NCBI GenBank assembly: GCA_023053545.1
Contig: JAKZAN010000005.1
Location: forward strand, 11,532,001-11,596,000
Source of the DNA: Lepidurus packardi
Lineage: Eukaryota; Arthropoda; Branchiopoda; Notostraca; Triopsidae
Direction: 5' to 3'
Length of the DNA stretch: 64,000 nt
Shown here piece by piece: positions 23,431-36,100 of this stretch; positions within the stretch are counted from its first letter, which is position 1, and the number at the start of each line of letters is the position of its first letter. Under the pieces are notes generated by a model. The model did no database searches and was not told the DNA's origin. It was given only the letters and a program-made list of their open reading frames with translations. The translations under genes were made by a program, and so were the position numbers.

Positions 23431-25296
23431 TTCGCCCAAGATGTTTATTATTTCTGTCTGGGAGACGGCAGTTTTAATTCCGCCGGGTCATGATTCAGAG
23501 GCTGATGCGTTACTGAGCACTAAAATGGGGAGATTTTGGCGAGCTCGCTATGTGGGAAGCTTAAGGTTATTGATTTTCTTGGCATTTGGGACCATGGCTC
23601 GCACGCGCAGAACCTTACTCATCTAGTGGTCAATTGTATTTCCTTAAAAGGTTAAAAGGGAATGAAGTACAGCAACATAGCTTAGCGTTGCTCACTACTT
23701 GAATTGTTGCAGGAATTATGGGCTATTCTTGATGAACGTAAACTGGAGTGAGGATCTTAGATCATATACACTATAATTCTACATTTAGATATACACTATA
23801 GATCATATACACTATAGATAGGCCCTGCCTGTGGGACGGCTGTGCGTAGCAAAATTCAAACTCAGCGGCCATTGCTGTGGACAAAGCTTGGGCACGCTTT
23901 TCGAATCTTTGTTAAGAAATCTGTACAAAATCTCGGAAAGAACTGATTTCCCTGTCTGTGTTTCCGCCAAGACCTGCCGTTAATCTAACAATACAATTTG
24001 GGATTGGGTATAGCATGGGTTTAACTTAAGAAGCTTGTTAAGAAGTTAAACCTTTTCTAAAACCTCCATTCAAGTCTAAACTCCGAACTAGAGAGCCATG
24101 CGACCAATCAGAATGCAGCTTTTGGTTCGCGGTTTATGATTCACGGAGAGCGAACAACAAACCATTTTGTAGCAGTCTAAACATTCACTTGCTCGCTTTT
24201 ATTTAACGTTTATTAACTCCTATGGCTGCAAATTAAACTTAAACTATCAATATTCAATTGGTACCGCTTTAATCTTCTATTTGGTGTTTAAAAGAAAACA
24301 AAATGAAAAGCAAAACAAAAACCAATATCAAGACTTTTTGCTTATTTTTCGCGTTGTTATTAGTTCACCTGCGAATGTTTCCAAGTTAATTACCTGCAAT
24401 CGTCTACATATTGCAATCTATTCTATTCAGAGTTAGTTCCTGTTAAATCTTCCTTCTTTAACTCGCGTTCTCTGTAATTAAAATGAGATATTTGTTCCCC
24501 TTTTATGCAAAAAATCTCAAAATTTCAGTCGCCAATTGAGGAATTTTGATATTCTGTTTTATAAGTGTTATTGATTAATTAAACACTCAGTAATTGTCAT
24601 TAGTACCCAGAAAATAGCAATCCTGGAGACTAGTCTCGTTGTTAAAACACTCTCAAATCTTGTTAAAACACTCTATCGTTAAAACTCTACTGTTAAAACT
24701 CTCTATCGTTGTTAAAACACGCTATCTAAGCTACTTGAAAAGTTTTTCGTCAGAATCGTGAAATTAGCATTTTTCGTCTTGTCCAAAAACATGTTTGGAC
24801 AAGTTCAGGCGAACGAAGTTACAGGTTCCTATGCCTGTACCTGTACCTGTACGTTGTCACTGAACGCAAGTGCAGCCCGAAGCAACACTGTCTATTCATT
24901 TGCTTCCCAGCAAGCAAGCAGTGCAGTCTTGTTTTTTTCCGTGAGTGCTTTTTAAGCTACCTAAAGCTTTATGACATTCAATTGTGTTTAAACATGAACA
25001 TATTAACTTAAGTGTTATCTTCAAAAACTTAAGTGTGTGTTAAGTGTTCATAGTTAAAGTGTTAAGTGCGTGTTATAAAGTGTTAAGTGTGAAACTTTCT
25101 TTGCTGTCTCGTTCAGCCTACTTCATCCCTGGCATTACATCATCCTTTATGACATATTGAGTTGTGTTTAAACATTAAATAATTAACTAAGTGTTATTTT
25201 CGAAACCTCAAAAACTTTTTAAGTGCGTGTTTAAAGTGTTAAGTGTGCAGTGGTGTCTCTTTCCCTCCTCCAAACTTTCTTTGCCGTCTCGTTCAG
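23431..25296. other. Gene-poor stretch upstream of ENT4
   Basis: No convincing exon. 24600-24730 holds several gttaaaacactct units. 24960-25260 holds two diverged copies of a block built on gtgtttaaacat and many gtgttaagtgtg words. Confidence 0.5.
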
Positions 25297-26905
25297 CCTA
25301 CTTCATCCTGGCCTTACATCATCCTTTGCAGTCAACATAATTCGCAACTTTAATCTGCTAAGCTGATATTCTGCTACTTGGAGGTAGCAAATACACCTTC
25401 TGTGGGAGTAAGGAGAACCAGAAGGAACAGGTATGCCAGGAGTTAAATTGTTGCGGCCAATTAGGTCTTTAGCCGCAACTTTTGACTTCCTGGGGGGAGA
25501 AGCTTTCGTTGTTGCCATTCATTAGGTCTTTAATGGTAACAATGAACTTCTTTGGGATCAACGGGTTTCAAGAAGCTGTAATGAAGACCGCGGCCAAGGC
25601 AGGAATGGAAGTTTCATCTGTGGAAGCATTTGGTTGATCCTCGTGGCCCCTTTGGTCCTTTACCGTCCAGTGCATCAAATTTTGCCTCTGTCCCTTTGCC
25701 GTTCTTTGAAAAATTTACCTGAACATAGTGCTCTCTTCCCCACTTCATCTGTGGAAGCATTTGGTTGATCCTTGTGGCCCCTTTGGTCCTTTACCGTCCA
25801 GTGCATCAAACTTTGCCTCTGTCCGTTTGACGTTCTTTGAACAATTTACTTGAACATAGTGCTCTCTTCCCCCCTTTCCGTTTTCCGGAGCCTACTTCAT
25901 CCCTGGCCTTACATCATCTTTCGCAGTCGACGTAATTCGCAACTTTAATCTGCTATGCTGATATTCTGCTACTTGGAGGTAGCAAATACACCTTCTGTGG
26001 GAGTAAGGAGAACCAGAAGGAACAGGTATGCCAGGAGTTAAATTGTTGCGGCCGCTTAGGTCTTTAGCCGCAACTTTTGACTTCCTGGGGGGAGAAGCTT
26101 TCGTTGTTGCCATTCATTAGGTCTTTAATGGTAACAATGAACTTCTTTGGGATCAACGGGTTTCAAGAAGCCTCTAATGAAGACCGCGGCCAAGGCAGGA
26201 ATGGAAGTTTCATCTGTGGAAGCATTTGGTTGATCCTTGTGGCCCCTTGGGTCCTTTACCGTCCAGTGCATCAAACTTTGCCTCTGTCCCTTTGCCGTTC
26301 TTTGAACAATTTACCTGAACATAGTGCTCTCTTCCCCCTTCATCTGTGGAAGCATTTGGTTGATCCTTGTGGCCCCTTTGGTCCTTTACCGTCCAGTGCA
26401 TCGAACTTCGCCCCTGTCCCTTTGCCGTTCTTTGAATAACTTACTTGAACATAGTGCTCTCTTCCCCCCTTTCCGTTTTCCTGAGCCTACTTCATCCCTG
26501 GCCTGACATCATCTTTCGCAGTCGACGTAATTCGCAACTTTAATCTGCTAAGCTGATATTCTGCTACTTGGAGGTAGCAAATACACCTTCTGTGGGAGTA
26601 AGGAGAACCAGAAGGAACAGGTATGCCAGGAGTTAAATTGTTGCGGCCGCTTAGGTCTTTAGCCGCAACTTTTGACTTCCTGGGGGGAGAAGCTTTCGTT
26701 GTTGCCATTCATTAGGTCTTTAATGGTAACAACGAACTTCTTTGGGATCAACGGGTTTGGAGAAGCATCTAATGAAGAACGCGGCCCACGCAGGGATGGA
26801 AGTTTCATCTGTGGAAGCATTTGGCTGATCCTTGTGACCCCTTTGGCCCCCTATCGTCCCGTGCATCAAACATCGCCCCTGGTCCTTCGTCGTCGGACAA
26901 AATTA
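25297..26905 (+). repeat. Nested tandem repeat: 594-bp units, two full copies and one truncated
   Basis: Units begin at 25297, 25891 and 26486 with cctacttcat; the third diverges after about 26905. Within each full unit a block of about 131 bp beginning catctgtggaagcatttggt is itself repeated twice. Copies differ by few substitutions, so the duplication is recent. A 71-73 codon ORF on the minus strand and a longer one on the + strand are kept open in the copies, but recent duplication alone explains that. A fragment of the unit head also occurs at about 25116. Confidence 0.92.
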
Positions 26906-26986
26906 CTTAAATTATAACAATTTCGCTTTTTATATATAGGCCGCTGCTTCCAGTGGGACCCTTGGTTACCTTCCTTCAATTCCGTG

Positions 26987-27537
26987 ATGTTTTCAAGATT
27001 GCCTGACGACGACAGTCAACTTTTGGGAGTTGGAGGTTTCGCGAGGTCGAGGTAAGAAGTAATCTTTTTCTTCCCCGAATCGCTGGTTTTAAGGCATACA
27101 AGTTTAATTTTGATGAAATTTCTTTCTCAAATTTTTGAAAAAAAAAATTCTTGACGGAAAGTTGAAAAAGCAAAAAATATTTTTTGTTGTATCTTTCTTG
27201 AATGTTACTGCTAAAGATGAAGAATTTTACAAATGCGTAGAGATATTCAGAAAGTATTTTCGGTTATGAAGAAAATGTTGGTGTTATGCTTTACTTTGTG
27301 GCTCGTTTTACAAGTTTCCACTAACTTTTTTCCCCTTTATGTTTTGTTTGCAGGAGCTTGCCTAACGTAGATCGTCGAAAGAAGGTGGAAGGTGGTGAAA
27401 GGAAGGACAATTGGTGGTTGCCAAGTTCATACGATGATGTCTCGAAGCGAAAAAAGGAAAAAAATTGGCCAACGTCTCGACGTGTGGAACTCGTGTTGTT
27501 GTTTTTCTTTTTGTACCGGATGTCTACAAACGACTAG
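26987..27537 (+). CDS. Putative small two-exon protein, unknown
   Basis: Exons 26987-27051 and 27354-27537 join in phase (tcgag/gtaaga and tttgcag/gagc), giving 82 residues. The sequence includes FSRLPDDDSQLLGVGGF, RSRSLPNVDRRKK, then NWWLPSSYDDVSKRKK, and ends with a short hydrophobic stretch (VELVLLFFFLYRM). The frame stays open upstream to an acceptor at 26939, so this could be the end of a larger protein. RSRSLPNV resembles a basophilic kinase/14-3-3 site. No family is recognised, and the tract could instead be a spliced non-coding transcript running on to exons at 27946 and 28112. Confidence 0.33.
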
Positions 27538-28527
27538 TTTTGGCCTTCACAAAAGTGAAGCAAGTACGTTTTCATACATTTTCTGTTTTCCGACTCGCTT
27601 TGGGTGCTTTTCCTCTGTGGATCTGGATGTATTTCTGGGCATTTATAGTTATTTGCAAGTTTCAAGTTTCAATTTTTTGAATTAATTGATTTCATGTGTA
27701 CAAAGCTGAATTGATGCTAGTTAAGCGAAGCTTTGTGATGTGGAAAGGTAAAACAGTTCTGACCAGGGCTGTTTTATTTCAACTAAATCTGCCGCTTCTT
27801 TTTTTTTATCAAATTTTGGAGGATTTGGCACAAATCAAGAGAGTTTTCTGCAAACGTCTTACAGGGAAAGCATCCAAGTGCCATCTATGATTTGATTGCC
27901 TTGTTAGCTACATGATACTGACTTTTTTTTTCTTTTCTTCTAGTTTTCAGGGCAAAATGGAGGTGAAGAGGACACGCAATCCTGCGCCAAGAGATGAACG
28001 TCTCCTTACGAACCTGAGTTCAGTTTAAAGGTCATGGGGAGCTCCGGACCATTGGTAGGAACAGTTCAAAATTACATTTGTTAGCTTTTAATACTGATTA
28101 TTTGTCTTTCAGACAAGCAAATAGAAGCCTATTTTCAAGTCAACCGAAGATCGATCATAAGATTTCGTAGCCATTTTCAAGATTACTAAGGACAGCAAGG
28201 GAGCAGATTTAAATCCAGTTCGGATTGTTAAATTTTCTTTTAAGTTTTAATTTTGTTCATTTTTCCCAAGTCACGCTTTAGAATGGCCGCTTCCTCATTC
28301 GCCGTTCTCCTAGTACTTCAGGGTTGTAGCTAACAAGAATGAATTCGGGCGGCTTTGCCATTCAGACGACTGAAATCGCCCAACACTGAATATGGATCCC
28401 AACTCAGGCAACACAGATTAGATTCTGGCTACGCTGAATATGGAAGACAAGCTCACAGTTGAGAACTGATGGCTTGGGCTGGCGAGCTGGGCTCGAACGC
28501 TATGACTCACAACTGCTTTTGCGGTCC

Positions 28528-29031
28528 AATAAGTCACCTAGAGGGCTACAAATCCGCAAGATCAAACATGAAAAACTCCTGTACAAGTAGGACTCCTGCG
28601 TTAGAAGCATCTGCAAGTTCTGGATCATCATTGAAAAGACTCAAGAACCTACCTTGAGGATCAACATCACTCCCATGGATTGAAGATTTACGCCGATTAA
28701 GCTTTACTTGTCAGGACAAGATCAAGAGCGCAAAATTTGTCAAGAACATCATGAAGGGAATTTCTTCAATTCTTCTGTTCAATAAGTCACCTAGACCGCT
28801 ACAAATCGGCCAGATCAAACATGAAAAACTCCTGTACAAGTAGGACTCCTGCGTTAGAAGAATCAGCAAGTTCTGGAACATCATTGAAAAGACTCAAGAA
28901 CCTACCTTGAGGATCATCATCACTCCCATGGATTGAAGATTTACGCCGATTAAGCTTTACATTTCAGGACAAAATCAAGAGCGCAAAATTTGTCAAGAAC
29001 ACCATGAGGGGAATTTCTTCAATTCTTCTGT
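28528..29031 (+). repeat. About 251-bp direct tandem duplication
   Basis: Copy 1 about 28528-28778 and copy 2 about 28780-29031 share long identical blocks, from caataagtcacctaga through gaagatttacgccgattaag to atttcttcaattcttctgt, with scattered substitutions. Confidence 0.92.
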
Positions 29032-29229
29032 CGTCATATCACCTTCCCTCTTTGTCCTTTGCTACTTTTTCTACCCCTTTCCTTTTTCTTCTACCTGTGA
29101 ATAAATTGAGGTATTCACAAAGTCTTCAAACTTCTTGAACGAGAGGATTTGCCAGAAGTTTTTGGTCTTGCCGAAGTTTCAGGTCCTTTTCTAGTCGATC
29201 TTTCGTTTTTGATTGACTAGTTAGGCTTA

Positions 29230-29360
29230 GGTCGTACCCAAAAGTTAGGTTGTACCCTTGTATCCGCTAAAGTGGGCCACAGAGACCCAGGTGGTACCTG
29301 GGGAAACCCCTGCCTTCGAGCAGGTAATACCAGCCATCTGGCTCGGGGGGACCCATAGCC
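29230..29360 (+). other. GC-rich structured island
   Basis: A GC-rich block in AT-rich surroundings with several short perfect stems: ccaggt/acctgg around a 3-nt loop, ctgc/gcag around cttcga, and agcc/ggct around atct. No ORF, tRNA box or known RNA family was recognised. It may be the 3' end of a retroelement. Confidence 0.4.
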
Positions 29361-30144
29361 AAGCGAAGGTTAAATAATAAAATAATCCTCCCCAAATTCA
29401 TTGAATAAAACAACACTTCAACTTTCTACTTTCAAAAAACTTATATTTCTATAACTTTACAAGCAATTTTAAGTTGAACGCTCAAATTTGTTCAAAATCA
29501 TCCAACCAAACAAAAATCTTGTAACGCGTCGCATGTAACTTCGCACACCCTGATCAGTCAGTTAACATTGTATGCGTCTAACCTCATCAATAACTGAACA
29601 ACTTATACTGTATAAATTCATATGCCAAAAAGCCGAGTGGGAGAACGCGAAATAAATAAACGTCCCAGTGCCCAATCACATTGTCCGTTGCTAATGTTGC
29701 TATGGCCTTTGACGAAGGGATACAGCCCTCTGTTGGCAATGGGCGCCACTTGACGGAGACAACAACAGTCATTTTGAGAAAAGTGGCCAGACGTACTACT
29801 TGTCAGGTAACTTGCTCCCGTTTTATTTCAAATTTATAGACTTCCATCCGACTTGTATCAAACTGAAATCAATCAAAACTTAAATATCATGCAAGCAACA
29901 TTCTGTTCATTTAAAGTAGCAGTATTGAACAGTATTGAACATTTTCGACATTAGTCCGTGGGTAAGCGTCAGTAGGTTAAAACACGAGCGGATTTTAAAC
30001 CAAAGAGAATTATTTATTGAACTCTGAGGTGTAACAAAACTTCTCTAGACTACCTCCAAAGAAACAAAATAAATAAATAATTTAAAAAAGCTAAAACTAG
30101 TTATAAATAGACGAAAGGTAGGAACGTATTGGGTGTCGCAAATT

Positions 30145-33100
30145 TCAAATTTCGTTGTTAACTGGCGAAGCGGCCAAAGCGCATCCTGTGGGCAGAGTAT
30201 AGGCCTGTTGATGGAATAATAGAAATCCATTGCCATTAAAACTTACACAAGATAGGAACTTTTACCTTGCACATGTACTTCTCCTGCTCATAATAGTCGC
30301 TGATTTTGACGTTCGCTGGAAGGGCGTCGTTAACCTCAAAGGCAGGCCAAACAGCCAAACTGACGCATTCTCCTGTCTGGTCGATAGAATCAAAGTACAA
30401 GACCACCTTGTCGTCCTTTTCTTCCACTCTTTTTACTTCTGCAGAGAGAGAGAGAGAAATTTCGTACTGAAAACCGAGTTAAACGGAAGAAAAAGTAGTA
30501 TTTACTCGGGTTCAGGGTCGGCAGCTTTTGCAACACTGTCTTGTCGACCGTGAAACCCGAAACCATGTCCAGCTCCATAATCGCCATGTTAGACGAACCA
30601 GGCAGTAAGTACTGGGCGCAGATTTCGAGTTTGCGAGCGACACAAGCCGATTCTTCTCCAATAGGTTCGGACGTTAAGTTGAGCGCAAAAGCCTTCTTTT
30701 GAGAGCCGGTGTGTACATTGAAACGCACTGTGGCTTGCAAGACAGCACAGCCTGTACCTTCCGCTTTCACCTCCAGTTTGGTAGGCAATACCGGCAAGAG
30801 TACTTGCTTTTGGACCAACTTATCCTGCTCTTGCACAGTAATGGAATCAGTCAGTTGATCCGCAGTAAGCATTATCGTCAAATTGATGTTAGTCTTGCCC
30901 ACCGCAATAGCGTAGGCAGCTAACGCTTGTAGGCCCATTACTGTGTCCTAAAATCATTCAAAATCATGGAATGTGGAGCTTTTCTTTTTGACATTACAAA
31001 GCTTTCTTATGTACCTGCGTGGATTTGAAACCACCGTCAGCATTGCGTTGTTTGATTAACCAACGGACAATATTGCTGGCTTTGGCCATGTCCGTATTGG
31101 TCTGGTACTGCAGTAATGCAAGTAGTGCGTAAGATGTAGTTTCCACTTTAATTGAGGATCCTTTGCCTAGAAGAATTTGTAAGATTTGAACAGAACTTTC
31201 GCTGTGGAAAGTAGAAAGAAAGGTTAAGCTTACCACTTTCCTCCCACCACATGTTGGAATCTTTGACTTGAGCTTTCTCGAGCAGCCTGTCGAGGTACTC
31301 ACGAGCTTCTTGGTCCTTGCTTAAAGCTAATGCGTAAGTAATCAAAGCTTGGGTGTAGAGATTCATTTCTGTTTGGTTTTTCATGCAAATAGTCGCGTTA
31401 GCTATCACAGAATCTTCGAGTTTCAGCTTGGATTCCAGCAGAGAAACTACCGTAAACGCGGTCAATCCTGCGAGTTCTTCTTCGCCACTAGCCAATCCTC
31501 CCTAAACCACATAAATATAAAAAAATTAGTACAGAGTATGCTTTGAAGCGAGGGAATTTGAATTTACGATTTGAATTTGCCAATTTGAATTTTGGAATCT
31601 GAATTTGCCTATTTGAATTTGAATTTACCAATTTGAATTTTGGAATTTGAATTTTGGAATCTGAATTTGCCTATTTGAATTTACCAATTGGAATTTTGGA
31701 ATTTGAATTTACCAAGTTGAATTTACCAATTTGAATTTTCGAATCTGAATTTGCCAAATTGAATTTTGGAATCTGAATTTGCCAAATCGAATTTTGGAAT
31801 CTGAATTTGCCAATTTGAATTTTGGAATTTGAATTTACCAAGTTGAATTTTGGAATTTGAATTTACCAAGTTGAATTTTGGAATTTGAATTTACCAATTT
31901 GAATTTTGGAATTTGAATTTACCAATTTAAATTTACCTTGAGTTCTTTACTTAAAAGGGTGCCAATAACGGGGAAGCAGCCATTCTCCAATTGTTTGCTG
32001 AGAATCCAATCCGCCGACCGGTTAATATCGTCGCTGTCCACGTAAATGAATTTGCGTGCTGCAGCGAAGGATTTCACTACAAAAGCTGTCAACCATAGCG
32101 AGCCTGACTTGTCGCGGGGTCCAAATGCTGAATACGAGCCCTCTTCGTGTCTGTACGTCAGTTCTCTTTGATAACCTTCATGACACCAAAGCAAACATTT
32201 CAAGTTGAAATTTTCAAGTTTTTCGAGAAACTTACCACTCTGCAAGTAGCTGATCGCCTTTTTCTTCAATTTGTCGTCAAATTGCTGCGAAGCTTCCAAG
32301 TACTCGCTGACGTATATCAAAGGCGTGAAAGTTACCATGTTTTGTTCACCACATCCCGTGGGTAGTCTCACCAAGTTGGTCAGTCCCTGCAAGTTATATT
32401 CTTAGCAATTTAACCTCAATTTAATCAAAAATAGAAACTTACGTCTAATGCTGGACCCATTAGATCCCCTACAACGGATACCCAACCACGGGCCGAACCG
32501 TTCACAAGATCAGAACGCATTTTCAAGTCCCATGTCAGTTTCTTGTCCCCGGTGAAGTCTAAATTAGATGAAATGAAGCTTAAGACGTTGATTCTTTCAA
32601 TTATTTGCGTAGGTTACTGTTACGAACCTTCTGGGCAAACTAGTTCGGCGAGTGTAGTTTCTAATGGGAATCCTTCGGGTATAACCAACAATGGTTTCAC
32701 TAGAGCATCTCTGGAATTTAAATACAATCAATGAAAGTGAATCGAAACACTTTATTTCACAAATAAACTAAACCCAAAGCCAGGTAAAGTAAATGGAAAG
32801 CGAAGGAAATTGGAAATTGTTCTTACTTGGCGGCAGGTAGTTCTCCGGTACCGCAAGACTGAGGGAAAGTAGGGTCCACTTGACCCTGCACGGTGATATT
32901 CAGACGCCCTAACACGGTAGGACGAATTGTGAATTCGACAATACTCGAATCTCGTGCCTCCACACAAGAACTTTGCGTATTGGTAGCTGAAATCAGCTCG
33001 AACTCGTCACTGGGATTGATCGTCACATTCACCTAACACGAATTATTGAAAAATCGTGGAGTTAGAGCCAAAGAAACACAGGTGGTTAGTTATACGTACG

Positions 33101-36100
33101 GGTAGCGCAGAAGCCATGTAGTTGTACACGGAAATCTTGAGAGTGAGTCTCTCGCCGCGTTTCATGGAGTACGGCAAGTGAAGCTCGAGGAAGAAGGGCT
33201 GGAACGCCTCGATTTTGGCTTCGGAAGACATTCCAAATCCGGCAGTACTGGACACACACAAGGCTCGTCCCACCCAAGACGTAATTGTATGAGGCAAGTC
33301 TTGCTCAATCTTGGCATCTCCGTTAGAACTGTATGGTACGAGCAATACCAAACGTTAAGGTACAGTCAACAAAGAACAGTCCAAAGAACAATCTGTCAGA
33401 AAGCAGTTTAGCAGACGTACTCGGTTGTGTACAAATCCCAAAGCCAGGTTTCAGGGAAATAGGCTCGTAAATCTACAGTTGCAGGCTGGGCGACATCTAT
33501 GACTTCTACTCTTAAACCGGTTTCGACAGCATTGTCAGTTGCTACAGCTGACGATAACATCAATGTCCCAGATGGTCTCATTGCTAACCCCCAAAAATTA
33601 TACGTTTTATTCCTGGCTTGCGTTTATCTAGTGTTCTTACCACCTGGAAAGTGTAAATATATTGGTCGGACTGACGACTTATCGCAAGGCCGTGATTGCA
33701 TTTCCCAATTCGACATGACCAGTAATCCAGCTTCCTAATAATAACATTAATTTTCCATATCGCGGCTGTACATGTCGAGGACTTACATCGAACGCTTCTA
33801 TGGCGTCCTCGTAAAAGGACGACAAGGCTGTATGTCTGGAATAATGCTCATACGGCGGCAGAGGTGGCGTAACTGTCAGTTGAGGATCAACGTTCGGTAC
33901 TTCCGTTGTAGTAGAAGCTTCAATCTCCTTTTCTAAGATTAAAAAGTACCCAATAAGTTAAATAAACGCATTGTATTTTATACATAAATCAAGTAGGAAT
34001 TAAGTACTTACTTTTGTACCCAATAAGTTAAATAAACGCATTGTACTTTATAGATAAATCAAGTAGGAATTAAGTACTTACTTTTGTACCCAATAAGTTA
34101 AATAAAAGCATTGTACTTTATACATAAATCAAGTAGGAATTGAGTACTTACTTTTTGCGCAGTACTGGTAGTCCGGCGTACTTTGCTGCGGATACGCGTA
34201 CGAGTTGATACCAAAAGCCTTCGTTTTGCCAAGAACGGTTTCTGCTGTTAACTGCGCTTCGGGTTTGGTCAGTATAACACTCTGGTCCACCACACTCAAG
34301 CCGCACAGCGACCCGGGAGTGCTGTGAACGTTCAACTCAGCGGCCGCTCCAGGGTACTTTGTCGCGGCGTTCCATTGCAGCGTTACCGGGTTCGGGAAAC
34401 ACGACGAAACCTTAAATTCTGTTTGCGCCGTCACTACCTCGCCGTCTTCGCGTACATAGTAGACCATTACGGACGCCTCGGGGTAGAAAGAGGGAGTCAC
34501 CATGACCTCCAGGTCGACCGCGGACACTTGAAACGGAGAACTGTTTGCGAACGTCACCAGAAAGAGTCAATTAGCTTAAAAGAAAGCTTGTTTAAGAGGC
34601 AAAAGTGTAAAAGCAAAAGAGGGTTAAAGGTTGTTTACCTTGTTCCATCCAAAACGCCGGGTAAATCAAGGTCAACGGTCGCTACATCGACCTCTTCCTT
34701 GGTTCCATGGGCTAGAAGGTCCCCTCGACCCGTGACGAAGTAGTGTAACTTTAACTTGGTACCTTTTTCAACCTTATTGAAGTAAACGTTCAAAGGCAAC
34801 ATGCTGCCGCAGGCCAAAGGCTGAGAAGATACGACCGGGATAAGTGCGAAGCTTCCTGAAGGGGAATAGGACGGTTTCACGTCCATGGAACCGACCAAAT
34901 GATCCTTTTTGGTCCCATCCAGGTATCTTGCCTAAGATTCCTTTGGGTTATTCCCTTTTCTTTGGAAAAAGAGTCTACCTCGACGCTTAATAGATAGAAT
35001 AAACATAAAAAAAGGGTCTACCTCTACGCTCAGGCGGACGGCTGTGGTGTTAGTTGGAACTAAAGAATAGGAGAAATCACCCAACTCGTTGGTGGTGACG
35101 TTGACACATTGCTGCACATCCGACTTCTTAACGCTGTCCCATGACGACTTGTTAGGATTTTTGTAGCCTTCCGTGATACAGACGTGTACTTCAGCGTTAG
35201 TAATCGGTTTGTTGTCAAAGTTACTACGTAAACTTCCCTAAAGTACAAATAAGTTACCTTAAGAACACTATTACGACATTCCTTATGCTAATCAAATGAA
35301 GTTTGCAATAATGCATTGCCCAAAATATGTCCTTTGGTTGTGCATTAGCTGCATACAAAATAAAACCATTGTTTTATTTGCAACGATTGCTTTTAAATTC
35401 GATCTGACAAGCCGTTTTCGAGAAATCTTGTCCCAAAGTTCGATGTTCAAAAAAGTTCAAAGTTTGATTTGGGACATTGTGCTGCTACAGCATACTGCGG
35501 TGACAATGTGCAATTTTCAGAAGCAAAACAAGCTATGTTTGTTACTTTCTTACGGAAGGCTTTGGCAAAACAATAACAAACATCAGTGCCCTCTGTGACT
35601 GTTTCGTATCAATAAGCTAAGGTATGTAAGGTATACGGGAGCCTTAACCACCTTACCTTGCCAAAGTATGGTAATCCCAGTTTAAAGGTGGATGGACTCA
35701 GACTGTTCAAATCCAAGATGGCGCTTTGACTTTGACTCATCAGTTGCACCGTGAGAGTAGCATTGCGTTTAATTTCGGTTCCTTTTTCGGTCACCTGACC
35801 GGTAATCTACTCATTCGCATACCAAAACACGTGTACTTGACGATTGTAATCAAAAATATGTTTTCGGTTTGGATATTTACCTCGATGCTACTATATGAGT
35901 AGGAATTTTCAAGATCGATTTCCAAACGTGCCAAAGGAAACATCACCTGGTAACAACCAGTAACTTTGTCTATGTTCCCGGTCAACTTCACTGGTTCTAC
36001 AGAGTTATTTGCTTGGGCACTTCCAAAGGACCCATACCAATAAAACCTCCGTTCAATTTTCACGTTCACGTCAATTTGGCCCAGAACGGGCTGTCCAAAC

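Larger units (their letters stand above)
27538..30144. other. Gene-poor stretch with possible spliced non-coding exons
   Basis: Acceptor/donor pairs suggest + strand exons at about 27946-28052 (after cttctag, before gtaggaac) and from 28112 (after ctttcag), but reading frames are short. It also holds the duplication at 28528-29031 and a GC-rich structured island at 29230-29360. On the far right is the 3' flank of the thioester gene, with a minus-strand poly(A) signal (TTTATT) at 30013-30018. Confidence 0.4.

Noticed and set aside
25303..26708. 71-73 codon minus-strand ORF kept in three repeat copies
   Set aside because: The copies are too similar for the open frame to show selection, and no domain or splice context supports it.
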